Assembly (NCBI GenBank): GCA_009780415.1 | Contig: WRAC01000007.1 | Span: 1-64,000 of the forward strand | Direction: 5' to 3' | DNA from: Defluviitaleaceae bacterium | GTDB taxonomy: Bacteria > Bacillota > Clostridia > Lachnospirales > WRAX01 | DNA: 64,000 nucleotides | Shown: positions 1-11,375 of the stretch, in pieces | How the letters are laid out: each line of letters starts with the position of its first letter | Numbering within the stretch: the stretch's first letter is position 1 | Program-made: the position numbers and the translations under genes | The notes under the pieces: model-generated | The model's input: the letters and a program-made list of their open reading frames with translations, nothing else | Databases searched by the model: none | Told to the model about the DNA's origin: nothing

Positions 1-92
1 AAAATACAGCTGAATCTGTCATCAGTATTGCGTTTTTAGCTATGAACTTAGTAAGGGCTCTTTTATACTTCGTTTTATCATACATACAGTTT

Positions 93-1265
93 TCAATGGT
101 ATGGGCTTTTTAAGTATCGCCTATGTAAGAATAATGATGCTGTAAGTGTGGACAACGCCGCTATCCCTGCCATAAAGAAAAAGCCGAACTTTAGATTTAT
201 GGTGTCGGTCAAAAACCCCATAACAAGCGGGCCTATAGTCATTCCAACACCGTAGATTGATTGATGGAAGCCCATTGCCGCACCGCGTTTTTCCTGGGAA
301 ACCTTCTGTACGCTTAAACCCATCAGCAGCGAATATGTAAGTGTATTTCCAATACCGCCTAGCATTTGGGTTAAATAAAGCTGCCAGACTGCGGTTGTGA
401 AAGGTACCGCCATACAATATAGCGCGGTTACGGCAAAGCCCAGGACAACAAGGTACTTTGCGTCAACCCGTTTTAAAATGAATTTGCTTAAACAAAAATT
501 GAGCGCGATGCTCGGCGAAAGAAGCGCCACATGCAGATATCCAATCTGCGATGCCGACGCGCCAACGGATACGGCGTGGTTTGCGGTGAAAGTGTTATAT
601 GTGGCAAAAGCGATAAGCTGCACTAAAACAGCGAGTATGCTCGTGATAAGCAAATTGCGTTCGCCGCCGACCGTTATCAGTTCGCGGAATGTCATGGGTT
701 TTCTGCCTATGGAGGCTTTATCCTCACGGACAAGCAAACTCATGCCGAAAGCCAGGAACCCTCCGGCTGCACTCAGTAAGAACGCTGACTTGGGCCCAAA
801 GCTTGCCGCGAATAATCCTGCCATCAAAAACGCGGCTAACCGGCCTGCCTGGTTTGCAAGGTTTATCATGGTGATAGAGCGCGTCGCGTGCTCGGGCTTG
901 TGGTAGCTGGAGTACAGCACGGTAAACGGCACCCATGAGGAAGCCGCGACGCCGCCCAAAGCCCGGCCTATCAAAAACCCCGCGGGATTATGGAGCACAA
1001 GCATGCAAAGCGCCGCCAGCCCCGCGCATAAACTGCCCGCGCAAATAAAAAACTTCTTTTGCCATTTATCGGCGGCGATGCCCACGGGTATGCGTAAAAC
1101 GAATTGCGTAAAGCCGTAGGCACCGCCTATGAACCCAATAACGGAAGCGGAAACGCCTATCACAATAAGCTGCGGGTTCACATACGGCGTATACGCGTAC
1201 TGCGCGAACCAAAAAACAGCCGTCACCATAAATAATATTCTCTGTGATATGCTTGCTTTATCCAT
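93..1265 (-). CDS. MFS transporter
   Basis: 390-aa ORF with many hydrophobic TM segments and an MFS-like N-terminal signature (GFIGGAYGFTQFVLRIPVGIAADKWQKK). Confidence 0.85.
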   Translation of the reverse strand: MDKASISQRILFMVTAVFWFAQYAYTPYVNPQLIVIGVSASVIGFIGGAYGFTQFVLRIPVGIAADKWQKKFFICAGSLCAGLAALCMLVLHNPAGFLIGRALGGVAASSWVPFTVLYSSYHKPEHATRSITMINLANQAGRLAAFLMAGLFAASFGPKSAFLLSAAGGFLAFGMSLLVREDKASIGRKPMTFRELITVGGERNLLITSILAVLVQLIAFATYNTFTANHAVSVGASASQIGYLHVALLSPSIALNFCLSKFILKRVDAKYLVVLGFAVTALYCMAVPFTTAVWQLYLTQMLGGIGNTLTYSLLMGLSVQKVSQEKRGAAMGFHQSIYGVGMTIGPLVMGFLTDTINLKFGFFFMAGIAALSTLTASLFLHRRYLKSPYH

Positions 1266-1351
1266 ATAATAACCTTTCCACCGGGAATTTCACACAGCTT
1301 TGATTATATATCTTTATTAATCAATAATCAACAGAAGTCCTTCTTGATTGT

Positions 1352-1380
1352 TTGCATTAGGAAAACAAGGATGATATAAT
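1352..1380 (+). promoter_or_regulatory. Predicted sigma-A promoter upstream of etfB
   Basis: ttgcat (1352-1357), 17 bp, tataat (1375-1380). Confidence 0.6.
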
Positions 1381-1425
1381 ATCAATGATTACAAAAATCA
1401 TGACATTATTATAAAAGAGGTAATC

Positions 1426-2220
1426 GTGGAAATAATATGCTGCATTAAACAAGTACCGGGTACCAACAAAGTGGAGGCAGACGCGGAAACCGGGGTTCTG
1501 CTCCGCAGTACCGCGGAAGCCAAATTGAACCCTTATGATTTATACGCGTTAGAGGCAGCTTTTAAACTGCGCGAATCCATTGGCGGCACGGTGAAGGTAA
1601 TCACCATGGGGCCGCCCCAAGCGGAAGCCGCCGTGCGCGAGGCATTCGCGATGAGAGCCGACAGCGGTGTGATATTATCCGACAAAGCCTTCGCGGGCGC
1701 GGACGTATTGGCAACGGCGCGCACTTTGGCGGATGGAATAAAAAAATCAGGAAGTTTTGACATAATTATCTGCGGCAAACAGACCACCGACGGCGATACC
1801 GCGCAGGTCGGCCCCGAGCTTGCCGAATTCCTGGATATTCCGCATATAGCAAATGTACGGATAATTCTAGGGATTGAGCCTTCAAACACCGGGCATATCA
1901 GGGTGGAGGCCGATATGGGGGACTATATTGAAACCTTTGACGTCCTCCTGCCTTGTTTGATTACGGTTGATAAAGGCGCATATGTACCGCGCCTGCCTTC
2001 GTATAGGCTGATGCTTGCTTCCGCGAGCCGGGAAATACCTGTCCTGACGGCGGCTGACCTTCCGGGGGAATCTGAAATGTATGGATTAAAGGGTTCTCCA
2101 ACGCGGGTTAAACGCATTTATCCGCCGGACGCAAAGAACGCGCGTTTCAATATCGGGGGCAGTTCCGAATCTGTAGCAAATTCGCTGCTTAACGAATTGC
2201 GTAATCTTAAATTTATATAA
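1426..2220 (+). CDS. etfB: Electron transfer flavoprotein beta subunit
   Basis: GTG start; MEIICCIKQVPGTNKVEAD...GKQTTDGDTAQVGPELAEFLDIPHI is typical of EtfB. Confidence 0.93.
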   Translation: MEIICCIKQVPGTNKVEADAETGVLLRSTAEAKLNPYDLYALEAAFKLRESIGGTVKVITMGPPQAEAAVREAFAMRADSGVILSDKAFAGADVLATARTLADGIKKSGSFDIIICGKQTTDGDTAQVGPELAEFLDIPHIANVRIILGIEPSNTGHIRVEADMGDYIETFDVLLPCLITVDKGAYVPRLPSYRLMLASASREIPVLTAADLPGESEMYGLKGSPTRVKRIYPPDAKNARFNIGGSSESVANSLLNELRNLKFI

Positions 2221-2239
2221 GGGATATACAGGAGAAAAA

Positions 2240-3256
2240 ATGCCGGAATTAAACATAAATATACAAGACTGGAAGGGCATTGCCGTTTATATAGACCAGA
2301 CGGAGGGCGCGGTGCATCCGGTGTCGCTGGAATTAATCGGTAAAGCAAAGGAACTGTCTGCGCAAGAAAATTGGCCTGTATACGCGCTTATGATTGGTGA
2401 CGGCCTGGAGAGCCTGGCCTGTGAGATTTCCGCCTCATACGGGATTAAGGTTTACCTGTGCGAGCACCCGGCGTTAAGACGCTTCCTGCCGGAGCCGTAT
2501 TGCAATGTTTTCGCGGAATTTATACATATGGTTAAGCCCTCGTCAATACTTGCAGGGGCGACGGTTATAGGCAGGAGCCTTGCGCCAAAGATCGCGGCGC
2601 GGTTCGGAACGGGCCTCACCGCCGACTGCACCGCCCTCGAAATTGAGGAAAACGGCGGCCTTGTGCAAATCCGCCCCGCTTTCGGCGGCAATATCATGGC
2701 GCGGATCATTACGCCCGCGCACAGACCCCAAATGGCGACGGTGCGTTACAAGATATTCGACACGCCAGAGAAAATAAACGGCGTTCCAAGCGTTACGCGT
2801 TTTAGCATAGACGAATCCCTGTTAAAAAGCCGCGTTACGTCCGTTTCATACGTCAAAAAGGGTAAAAAGCCCGATATATCAGACGCCGAGGTAGTTGTGG
2901 CGTTGGGAAGGGCGTTTAAATCGCAGAAAGAGCTTGCGCTGGCCGAACGCTTCGCGGAGCTGCTTAGCGCGGAGTTGGCCTGCACCAGGCCGCTGATAGA
3001 AGCGGGGCTGTTCGATCCCACGCGCCAGATCGGTCTTTCCGGCAGGACGGTAAAGCCAAAACTCATAGTTACCTTGGGCGTTTCGGGCGCCGTGCAGTTC
3101 AAGGCCGGGATGCAGAACGCCGATGTTATTTTCGCCGTAAACTCCGATCCGTCCGCGCCAATATTTGACGCGGCCCATTACGCGGTTATCGGGGATGTGT
3201 TTGAGATTCTGCCGATTTTTATTAAACAGACGGAGAGCCGTGAAAGCCATGTATAA
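2240..3256 (+). CDS. etfA: Electron transfer flavoprotein alpha subunit
   Basis: C-terminal FAD-binding motif [55 protein letters not shown]; follows etfB. Confidence 0.93.
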   Translation: MPELNINIQDWKGIAVYIDQTEGAVHPVSLELIGKAKELSAQENWPVYALMIGDGLESLACEISASYGIKVYLCEHPALRRFLPEPYCNVFAEFIHMVKPSSILAGATVIGRSLAPKIAARFGTGLTADCTALEIEENGGLVQIRPAFGGNIMARIITPAHRPQMATVRYKIFDTPEKINGVPSVTRFSIDESLLKSRVTSVSYVKKGKKPDISDAEVVVALGRAFKSQKELALAERFAELLSAELACTRPLIEAGLFDPTRQIGLSGRTVKPKLIVTLGVSGAVQFKAGMQNADVIFAVNSDPSAPIFDAAHYAVIGDVFEILPIFIKQTESRESHV

Positions 3257-4640
3257 AACCATAGACGAAACGGATATTGCGTATTTCAAGTCGTTCATCC
3301 CGGGAGAACGCGTCAGGACAGGCGGCGAAATAAGCCCGGACTATTCCCGCGACGAACTGGGCGGCGTGGAAAAATACCCCGACGCGTTAATCTTTGTCAA
3401 AAGCGCGGATGAGGTTTCCCGTATAATGCGCTATGCCAACGAACACCGCATTCCCGTTGTGGCAAGGGGTTCGGGTACCGGGCTTGTGGGCGCGGCCGTG
3501 CCGGTGCTTGGCGGTATAATGCTGTGCACGTCGCAGATGAACGCCATATTGGAGCTGGACGAGGAAAACCTTACGCTGACGCTCCAGCCCGGCGTTATGC
3601 TGATGGAAATCTCCGCCTACGCTGAAAGCCGCGGTTTCTTTTACCCGCCCGACCCGGGGGAAAAATCCGCCACAATCGGGGGCAACATCTCCACCAACGC
3701 GGGCGGTATGCGCGCCGTTAAGTACGGAGTTACGCGTGATTATGTACGCGGGCTGGAGGTTGTTTTGCCTTGCGGGGAGATAGTTGAGCTGGGCGGAAAA
3801 GTCGTCAAAAATTCCAGCGGCTACGGCATAAAGGACTTGGTTGTCGGTTCCGAGGGAACCCTTGCGATTATTACGAAGGCCACATTAAAGCTCCTGCCGC
3901 TGCCGGGCGAAACAAGCAGCCTTTTGATACCTTTCCCGGATATTGAAAGCGCCATCGGCTCTGTGGCGGGCATTATGAAGGCAAAGGTTATCCCGACGGC
4001 GGTGGAGTTCCTGGAAAACGAGGTAATCCTTGATTCCGAGAAGTTTTTGGGCAAGAAATTCCCCGACAAAAGCAGCGGGGCTTATCTGCTTTTGACCTAT
4101 GACGGCAATTCCAAGCAAGAGCTCGAAGCCGCGTACGGAATGGCGGCGGATGTGGTTTTCGCGGCGGGCGCGCTTGATATGCTTATCGTGGACACGGATG
4201 AGCGCAAGGAAATGGTGTGGTCGGCGCGGGGGGCGTTTCTTGAGGCGATAAAATCAAGCACCACCGAAATGGACGAATGCGACGTGGTTGTCCCGAAAAA
4301 TAAGGTAGCAGCCTTTGTCCTTTACACCTATGAGCTGAAACGCGAGTTCAGCATCCGTATAAAGAGCTTCGGCCACGCGGGGGACGGAAACCTGCATATC
4401 TACGTCCTTAGGGACGGCTTGGACGGGGAGACCTGGAGGAATACCCTAAACGCCGTTTTTCACCGCCTGTACCAAAAGGCCGCGGAGTTTGGCGGCAAAG
4501 TCTCCGGCGAGCATGGGATCGGCTACGCGAAGCTCCCTTATCTGGCGCAAAGCGAGCATACGGCGGTAATTGAGCTGATGAAGGGCATAAAGCGCGTCTT
4601 TGACCCAAACAATATATTAAATCCGGGCAAGGTGGTTTAA
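3249..4640 (+). CDS. FAD-binding oxidase (GlcD/LctD-like lactate or glycolate dehydrogenase)
   Basis: FAD-binding PCMH-type signature ([40 protein letters not shown]) and C-terminal GHAGDGNLH...GEHGIG. ATG at 3249 overlaps the etfA stop; the ORF-track start at 3165 lies inside etfA. Confidence 0.9.
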   Translation: MYKTIDETDIAYFKSFIPGERVRTGGEISPDYSRDELGGVEKYPDALIFVKSADEVSRIMRYANEHRIPVVARGSGTGLVGAAVPVLGGIMLCTSQMNAILELDEENLTLTLQPGVMLMEISAYAESRGFFYPPDPGEKSATIGGNISTNAGGMRAVKYGVTRDYVRGLEVVLPCGEIVELGGKVVKNSSGYGIKDLVVGSEGTLAIITKATLKLLPLPGETSSLLIPFPDIESAIGSVAGIMKAKVIPTAVEFLENEVILDSEKFLGKKFPDKSSGAYLLLTYDGNSKQELEAAYGMAADVVFAAGALDMLIVDTDERKEMVWSARGAFLEAIKSSTTEMDECDVVVPKNKVAAFVLYTYELKREFSIRIKSFGHAGDGNLHIYVLRDGLDGETWRNTLNAVFHRLYQKAAEFGGKVSGEHGIGYAKLPYLAQSEHTAVIELMKGIKRVFDPNNILNPGKVV

Positions 4641-4722
4641 TTCTTGCGTAACCGGCCGGCAGCCGTTGGGATTATAGCCACGAATAAGGACTTCGGTGAA
4701 GCAAATATCTTTTCCAAATAAA

Positions 4723-4750
4723 AAAGCGAGTCCGTGAAAAGGCTCGCTTT
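4723..4750. terminator. Hairpin between convergent genes, probable bidirectional terminator
   Basis: aaagcgag (4723-4730) pairs with ctcgcttt (4743-4750); A/T tracts on both sides. Confidence 0.65.
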
Positions 4751-4771
4751 ATTATTATGTAATAACGGTTA

Positions 4772-6241
4772 TCAGCTAAACGGGTTTTCCGTCCGATACG
4801 GCAGGCTTGCCGGCTGGTTGCAGGAGATTTTGCCAACGCCAAGATACGTGAACACATCAAACAACGCCTTGCCCGCGTGTCCGAACGCAACCGCGCCATG
4901 GTGCGGGTAACGGTCCGCGATCAGTACATGGCGGTAAAAGCGCCCCATCTCCGGTATGGCGAACACGCCGATTCCCCCGAAGGAACGAGTTGCGACGGGC
5001 AATACCTCGCCATGGGCTATGTACGCGGTCAGGCCGCCCTCCGCCGCCCCCTGCACGCGGTAGAAGGTAATCTTGCCCTCTTTTATATCTCCCTCAAGCG
5101 TGCCGCGCGTGATGTCAGGTTCGCTGTCCGGCTCAAGCAGACGCTTCATTATGCGCTGATACGAGAGTTCCGCGTCTTTAAGGTGGCAGATCGGCGTGTT
5201 GCCGCAATGGAAGCCCATGAATACATCGCGGTGCGTATAGGCTGTTTTGCCCTTTACCTCGCTTTCGTACATATCCGCCGGGACACTGTTGTTGATATCT
5301 AGCAGCGTTACGGGCTGTCCCGTTACGCATGTGCCTATGTACTCGGAAAGCGCGCCGTAGATGTCCGTTTCACAGGCCACGGGAATACCGCGCGATGCCA
5401 GGCGGCTGTTTACGTAGCAGGGCACGAAGCCGAACTCGGTCTGGAATGCGGGCCAGCATTTACTGGCGAACACAACGTATTCGCGGCTGCCTTTATTGGC
5501 CTCCGCCCAGTCCATCAGGGTAAGCTCAAACTGCGCAAGGCGCGGCAGGACGCCGGCCATATTACAGCCCTTGCCCAGCTCGGCGGTCATATCGTCTATA
5601 ACGCCTTGGATCCGCGGGTCGCCTTTGCGCGCGTTGAACGCCACAAGCAAATCCAGCTCGGAGTTTTCCTGTATTTCCACGCCGATATCAAAAAGCTGCT
5701 TTATCGGCGCGTTGCAGGCAAGGAAATCCTGCGGGCGCGGGCCGAAGGTTATGATTTTAAGCTTGCTGACCCCGATTAGCGCGCGCGCCACGGGCACGAA
5801 CTCCGCGATCATCCCCGCGATATCTTTGGCAGTCCCCACCGGATATTCGGGAATAAAGGCTTTGATATTCCTCAGCCCCAAGTTGTATGAGCAGTTCAGC
5901 ATACCGCAATACGCGTCGCCGCGCCCGTCAACCAGCGTATCCCCGGATTCCTCAGCCGCCGCTGCGAACATCGTTGGCCCGTCGAACTTCTGCGCCAGCA
6001 TAACCTCAGGCGTCTCCGGCCCGAAATTGCCCAAAAACACCACCAGCGCGTTAACCCCGGCTTTGTTCACGTCTTCAAGCGCCTTCAGCATATCCGTCTC
6101 GTTTTCGACAGTGACCTTGCACTCGTAAATGTCGCCGTAAGCCTTGGCTACCGCGGCGCGGCGCGATTCGGACAAGCTCGCCGGAAAGCAGTCGCGCGAA
6201 ACGGAAATCAAACCTAATTTTACTTTTGGAATGTTGTTCAT
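4772..6241 (-). CDS. L-fucose/L-arabinose isomerase family protein
   Basis: 489 aa; FucI-like architecture (LVVFLGNFGPETPEVMLAQKFDGP; GFHCGNTPICHL), next to a FGGY kinase. Confidence 0.75.
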   Translation of the reverse strand: MNNIPKVKLGLISVSRDCFPASLSESRRAAVAKAYGDIYECKVTVENETDMLKALEDVNKAGVNALVVFLGNFGPETPEVMLAQKFDGPTMFAAAAEESGDTLVDGRGDAYCGMLNCSYNLGLRNIKAFIPEYPVGTAKDIAGMIAEFVPVARALIGVSKLKIITFGPRPQDFLACNAPIKQLFDIGVEIQENSELDLLVAFNARKGDPRIQGVIDDMTAELGKGCNMAGVLPRLAQFELTLMDWAEANKGSREYVVFASKCWPAFQTEFGFVPCYVNSRLASRGIPVACETDIYGALSEYIGTCVTGQPVTLLDINNSVPADMYESEVKGKTAYTHRDVFMGFHCGNTPICHLKDAELSYQRIMKRLLEPDSEPDITRGTLEGDIKEGKITFYRVQGAAEGGLTAYIAHGEVLPVATRSFGGIGVFAIPEMGRFYRHVLIADRYPHHGAVAFGHAGKALFDVFTYLGVGKISCNQPASLPYRTENPFS

Positions 6242-6255
6242 TATGTATCCTCCCT

Positions 6256-7812
6256 TTATATATGCTCAACAGCGGCCCGCACAATGTTCAGGCCTGCTTT
6301 ATAACGCTCCATAAATACCGCGAATCCGCGCGTAATGTCCTCATCCGGGTCAACGCGGGTGATTTCTTGCTTTGAAAACACCTTATTCTGTAAAAACGCC
6401 TCAAGCGTCTCGCCTGATTTTTCCGCCGTATATGCCGCAAGCAGGGCGATACCCCACGCGCCGCCCTCACCCGCCGCTTCCATCACGGCTACGGGTACGT
6501 TAAGCGCCCCCGCCATCAGCTTCTGCCCGGCGTTTTTGGCCTTGAACAGCCCGCCGTGGCCTTGAAGCAGCTCCAGCTTGATTTTTTCGCCTGCTATGAT
6601 ATCCATGCCTATTTTAAGCGTCGCCATAGCCGCGAAGAGATGCGCGCGCATGAAATTCGCCAGGGTAAAGCGGCTGTCCGGCGTTCTGGCAAAGACCGGG
6701 CGGCCCTCGTCAAAACCGGTCAGATGCTCACCCGCCGTATAATTACAGGCGAAGAGCCCGCCGCAATCCGCGTCGCCGTCCAGCGCCGCCGCGTACAGCG
6801 TGTCATAAAGCGCCGATTTGTCCGTATCGACGCCCAGAAGCGACGCGGCCTCGCCAAAGACCTTAACCCACGCGTCCAGGTCGCCCGTGCAGTTGATGCC
6901 GTGAACCATGGCCACGGGTTTGCCCGCCGGGGTCATCACCATGTCAATTTCCTCATAAAGACGCGACAGCTCTTTCTCCAGCACGAACATGGCGAAAATG
7001 GAGGTTCCCGCAGAAACATTGCCCGTGTTGACGGTTACGCTGTTTGTCGCCACCATTCCGGTGCCTGCGTCACCCTCGGGCGGGCAGAAGGGTATGCCGG
7101 GCTTCAGCAGCCCCGACGGGTCAAGGAGCTTCGCGCCCTCCGCCGTAAGCGTTCCGGCGTTTTCGCCCGCGCCTAAGGATTTTGGTAAAATGTCCGCGAC
7201 CTTCCAGGGCAAGTCCTTGTCCGCGATAAGCGCGTCGAATTCATTAAGCATCCGCATGTTATATGTACCCGTCGCGCTGTCCACGGGGAACATGCCGGAT
7301 GCCTCGCCTATCCCGGCCGCCTTTTCGCCCGTCAGACTGTAGTGGACATATCCCGCCAAGGTTGTCAGGAAATGTATGTCCTTTACGTGCTCCTCGCCGT
7401 TCAGGACGGCCTGGTACAGATGCGCCGCGCTCCAGCGCAGGGGGATGTTGAAGCCGAATATTTTTGTAAGGACCGCCGCCGCGCCGCCCGTGTTGGTGTT
7501 GCGCCATGTGCGGAACCCGGCAAGCTGCCTGCCGTCCTTGTCGAATGGGAGGTAGCCGTGCATCATCGCGGAAATGCCTATGCCGCCGATGTCCTCCGGC
7601 GGCTTTCCGTAGTTGGCGGCGTACTCGTCCACAAGCCGTTTGAAGCTTGTTTGCAATCCCGTCCACACATCGTCCAGATTATACGTCCAATGCCCGTTTT
7701 CGTAGCGGTTTTCCCAGTCGAAGCTGCCCGATGCGGCGGGTATGTAATTTTCGCCGATTAACATTGCTTTAATGCGTGTCGAACCCAGTTCAATGCCTAA
7801 GAAATGCTTCAT
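6256..7812 (-). CDS. FGGY-family carbohydrate kinase
   Basis: N-terminal [16 protein letters not shown] and glycerol/xylulokinase-like fold motifs ([25 protein letters not shown]). Confidence 0.85.
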   Translation of the reverse strand: MKHFLGIELGSTRIKAMLIGENYIPAASGSFDWENRYENGHWTYNLDDVWTGLQTSFKRLVDEYAANYGKPPEDIGGIGISAMMHGYLPFDKDGRQLAGFRTWRNTNTGGAAAVLTKIFGFNIPLRWSAAHLYQAVLNGEEHVKDIHFLTTLAGYVHYSLTGEKAAGIGEASGMFPVDSATGTYNMRMLNEFDALIADKDLPWKVADILPKSLGAGENAGTLTAEGAKLLDPSGLLKPGIPFCPPEGDAGTGMVATNSVTVNTGNVSAGTSIFAMFVLEKELSRLYEEIDMVMTPAGKPVAMVHGINCTGDLDAWVKVFGEAASLLGVDTDKSALYDTLYAAALDGDADCGGLFACNYTAGEHLTGFDEGRPVFARTPDSRFTLANFMRAHLFAAMATLKIGMDIIAGEKIKLELLQGHGGLFKAKNAGQKLMAGALNVPVAVMEAAGEGGAWGIALLAAYTAEKSGETLEAFLQNKVFSKQEITRVDPDEDITRGFAVFMERYKAGLNIVRAAVEHI

Positions 7813-7826
7813 TGTTCACCATCCTT

Positions 7827-10800
7827 TTAATCCTCTTGATTTATGTTAGGCTCTAAATACCTCTTCATTTTCCTCACCATATCATCGAAATTGATGGGTT
7901 TCCCGATATGGGAGTTCATGCCTGCTTCATAACATTTTTCTATATCCTCCGTAAAGACGTTGGCCGTCATTGCCAGTATGGGTATTTTGGCGGCCCAGGG
8001 CGTATCCGTTTCGCGAATCCGGCGCGTGGCTTCCAAACCGTCCATCTCAGGCATTTGCACGTCCATCAGTATCAGGCTGTAACGCCCGGGGTTTTCCGAA
8101 AACATGCGCAGCGCTTCCACGCCGTTTGCGGCGCATTCGATTTCAAGGCCTGTAGGCTCAAGCAGGATTTCAACAATCTCCCTATTTATATCCACATCCT
8201 CGGCCAAAAGCACCCGATGCCCCTTAAACGATACTGCGCCCTGATACTCCGCGCGTTCATACCCGGGGGTTGGCGGCACAGGCCCGACTATACTGTCTTC
8301 CCTCCTGCACCCCAATTTAACCGTAAATATGAAAACCGCTCCCTCTTCAAGCTCCGACTCTACCCTGATATCTCCGCCCATAAGGTTTATGATGCGCCTG
8401 GATATGGCAAGCCCAAGCCCCGACCCGCCAAACTTGCGCGAGGTATGGCTCTCGGCCTGCTCAAATGAGTTAAACAGCCGCTGCTGATGCTCGGGGCTGA
8501 TCCCTATGCCGTTGTCCTTAACCGTTACCTGGATGGTGCAAACGCAATCCCGCTCTTCCAGCAGCCGCGAGTCAAAGCTTATCTCCCCAAAGTCCTGCGT
8601 AAACTTCACGGCGTTTGAGAGCAGGTTCGCTATTACCTGGGCCAGACGCTGGTCGTCCCCGGTCACGACACGGGGTATCTCCGGGTCGATTGTTACGATA
8701 AGCTGCTGCCGCTTTTCCTCCGTGCGGAAGCCTATGACGTCCACGGCCTTGCGCACCAGCTTTTCAAAATCGAACTCCACATTGGACAGCTCGAATTTAT
8801 TTGTCTCAATCTTCGACATATCCAGTACGTCGTTTATAACGCCCAGCAAATGAATCGACGCGGTTTCTATTTTCTCAAAAGAGTAATCCTTCCTTTCCGC
8901 GTTGTCCGCGGCCTTGCCTATCATCGTCATGCCTATAATCGCGTTCAGCGGCGTCCTTATCTCGTGGCTCATGTTGGAGAGGAAACTGCTCTTTGCGGTA
9001 TTGGCGGTCTCGGCCCGTTCAAAGGCCTCCTTTAGCTCCTTGTTTATCTCATTCCTTTGCATGGCGTTCGCAATCAGAAGGCTGCCCGAACGCAGTATTT
9101 CCTCCTCGCTTTCTGTGAAATGGCGTTCAACATGGCAATCGTCAAAGCCGACAAACCCCCACGATTCCCCATGTATAAATATCGGCACGACAATCAGTGA
9201 TTTGATGCTCCTCGACCCGAAGAACAACTTTTCGCCCGGTGACATATTGCGGACTAAGGTATTCACGCAATTCCCGTGTTCCATCCTTCCGCGCCACTCC
9301 GGCAAAAGCTCGTCAAGCTTGAAGGAAACGCCTTTCCCATCCCCCTTAACCGGCTCTTCGCCCTTAACCCCGGTCCACACGTAAAGCTGGGTGCTGTAAA
9401 GCCCGTCCTCCTCCATATGGTTTCTTGAAATTACCATACGGTCGGCGCTGACGGCCTCCGCCAGCATTTCCATGCTGCCCAGCATTGCGTCGTTGAACAT
9501 ATTCGTTTCGGCCTCAAGCAGGTTCCTGATTGACCGGTTTACCGCGCTGAGCAGGTTATCGCGCGCTTTAATATCATCCAGCATGTGAGCCATCTGTTTG
9601 TGCGCCTCTTTTATTTCGGCGTCCTGCTCTGAGCGGTGGTATGAGCTGGCGATTATAAGGCTTGCGGAGCGCAGGATGTCCATTTCCTCGTCTTCGAATA
9701 TACGCTCGTTTTGGCAGTCGTCTATGGCGAAGATGCCCCAGAACTCGTCCTGTAAAAAGACCGGGATTATAATAACGGATTTTAAGTTGTAATACCGCAG
9801 GTAATTCTGCTCCGCTTCCGGAAGGCTTACCAGGGAACCGTTCAGGCAGCCGCCGTTACGGAAGAATTCCTCCCAGCCGGGCATGTCGTTATAGCATAAT
9901 TTTGTCGTTAGACGCCTTTGCGCCCCGTGACTGCCCTCCTGGGTGTACCATTCGTGCTTCATGGCGTAGTAGAGGATGCCGTCGTGGCTCTCGTTGCGCC
10001 AGAGCTGCACGCGGTCTACGTTCAGGTTTATGCCTAGCTGCTTCATGCATTCGTACATGGACTTTTTATAATTTTCGCCGTCGTCCACATTCATCAGCAC
10101 CGCCGCCGCCGCGTTTACCGACTGGAGGAGCTTGTCAAGCCGCATCTGCTTAACCGTGGTGTTTAGAAGGTTTAAATTATTGGCGTACAGGTCGTCCCAC
10201 ATTTCCTGCACCTTGCGGGACAGCTCGCCGATTTCGTCGTCGCGTCCGTTTCCGTAAACCGCCGCGGACCCGTCATGCGGCATTTTGGTGATTTGCGAAA
10301 CGCTTTCCGTAAGATGGGAGAGCGGCGTATACACATAGCGGCGCGTTATGACAGAGTTTACGAACATATAGATGATAAGGGCCGATACCACCGCAACGGC
10401 AAAGGGCAGTAAATCCGCCGCGTTAAAGAGGTAATCGCTGTTGTACATGGTTACGACCAGCCATTGCGAGCCTGTTATGGGCGCGATGGAGGCATAGCTG
10501 TACGGCCCGCCCGCAAGCTTGACGACCTCTACCGGCCCTCCGATTGTGCAATAACTGGGGTTATCAAGTATATACTGCTCAAAGGCGGCTCCCAGAAAAG
10601 CGTCGGTGCTCCCTATATGCGTCCCGACGTTCGTAAAGCCGTTGTTTCTGCGCAGGGAATTGTCCATCCTGATAGTTCCCTGCTTGTCGATAACATATCC
10701 CCTTACGCTGTTCTCTTCGTACCAGCCGAACATGCTTTCAAGCACGGAATCAATATGCAGCCAGGAAGCGGCGACGCCGGCGGTTTCCCCGTCAACGCAC

Positions 10801-11354
10801 ACCTTCCGGTTAATCCATATCCGTTCCATCCGCTCCATTTTATCCTTGCCGATATTCAGGGTATATTCGTTGTCCAACTGAAGCATAACGAAATACCAGC
10901 CGTCGTCGGGGTTGTCCCATTCCAAAACGCCGTAGGGGATGAAGTTATCGATACCCGACTCTATGCATATGATATATTCGTTCAGCGAGCCGCTTACATT
11001 GAAATAGAGCTGCGACTGGTACGTCATCTCGGTGTATTCCCTCATAGCCTCAAACGCCGCGGCGCGTTTTTCAGGATTGCCCTCGTCGGCAAACCATTCC
11101 TTAATAATCTTACAGTTCGCCGCCTTTTGCAGCAGAATCAAGTCGCGGCTTATATACGACTCAAACTTATCAACCGCCATTACCGAATAGGCGGTCGCAA
11201 GGTCTTCCGAAGCCCTGCCGGCCACGCCGGTAGCCAAAACAACGGCAAGCACGGTAATCACGGCAAGCACAAGCATCAGCACGCTTAGATTGCTGTACCT
11301 GACGCGCGCGGCCAATTTGCTTCTTCTGGGTTTATGGCTGGTCATTGGTTTCAC
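7827..11354 (-). CDS. Hybrid sensor histidine kinase (sensor-HAMP-GAF-GAF-HisKA-HATPase-REC)
   Basis: 1175 aa; [15 protein letters not shown] (HisKA), [18 protein letters not shown] (HATPase), [16 protein letters not shown]...[11 protein letters not shown] (REC); two internally similar GAF-like blocks. Confidence 0.9.
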   Translation of the reverse strand: MKPMTSHKPRRSKLAARVRYSNLSVLMLVLAVITVLAVVLATGVAGRASEDLATAYSVMAVDKFESYISRDLILLQKAANCKIIKEWFADEGNPEKRAAAFEAMREYTEMTYQSQLYFNVSGSLNEYIICIESGIDNFIPYGVLEWDNPDDGWYFVMLQLDNEYTLNIGKDKMERMERIWINRKVCVDGETAGVAASWLHIDSVLESMFGWYEENSVRGYVIDKQGTIRMDNSLRRNNGFTNVGTHIGSTDAFLGAAFEQYILDNPSYCTIGGPVEVVKLAGGPYSYASIAPITGSQWLVVTMYNSDYLFNAADLLPFAVAVVSALIIYMFVNSVITRRYVYTPLSHLTESVSQITKMPHDGSAAVYGNGRDDEIGELSRKVQEMWDDLYANNLNLLNTTVKQMRLDKLLQSVNAAAAVLMNVDDGENYKKSMYECMKQLGINLNVDRVQLWRNESHDGILYYAMKHEWYTQEGSHGAQRRLTTKLCYNDMPGWEEFFRNGGCLNGSLVSLPEAEQNYLRYYNLKSVIIIPVFLQDEFWGIFAIDDCQNERIFEDEEMDILRSASLIIASSYHRSEQDAEIKEAHKQMAHMLDDIKARDNLLSAVNRSIRNLLEAETNMFNDAMLGSMEMLAEAVSADRMVISRNHMEEDGLYSTQLYVWTGVKGEEPVKGDGKGVSFKLDELLPEWRGRMEHGNCVNTLVRNMSPGEKLFFGSRSIKSLIVVPIFIHGESWGFVGFDDCHVERHFTESEEEILRSGSLLIANAMQRNEINKELKEAFERAETANTAKSSFLSNMSHEIRTPLNAIIGMTMIGKAADNAERKDYSFEKIETASIHLLGVINDVLDMSKIETNKFELSNVEFDFEKLVRKAVDVIGFRTEEKRQQLIVTIDPEIPRVVTGDDQRLAQVIANLLSNAVKFTQDFGEISFDSRLLEERDCVCTIQVTVKDNGIGISPEHQQRLFNSFEQAESHTSRKFGGSGLGLAISRRIINLMGGDIRVESELEEGAVFIFTVKLGCRREDSIVGPVPPTPGYERAEYQGAVSFKGHRVLLAEDVDINREIVEILLEPTGLEIECAANGVEALRMFSENPGRYSLILMDVQMPEMDGLEATRRIRETDTPWAAKIPILAMTANVFTEDIEKCYEAGMNSHIGKPINFDDMVRKMKRYLEPNINQED

Positions 11355-11375
11355 CCCAAGATAATTTAAATGAAT

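Noticed and set aside
3165-3256. Long N-terminal extension of the FAD oxidase (start 3165)
   Set aside because: It lies inside etfA and has no homologous sequence character; the ATG at 3249 is a better start.
6556-7176. 206-aa plus-strand ORF within the FGGY kinase
   Set aside because: Arginine/histidine-rich low-complexity composition and complete overlap with a well-supported kinase.
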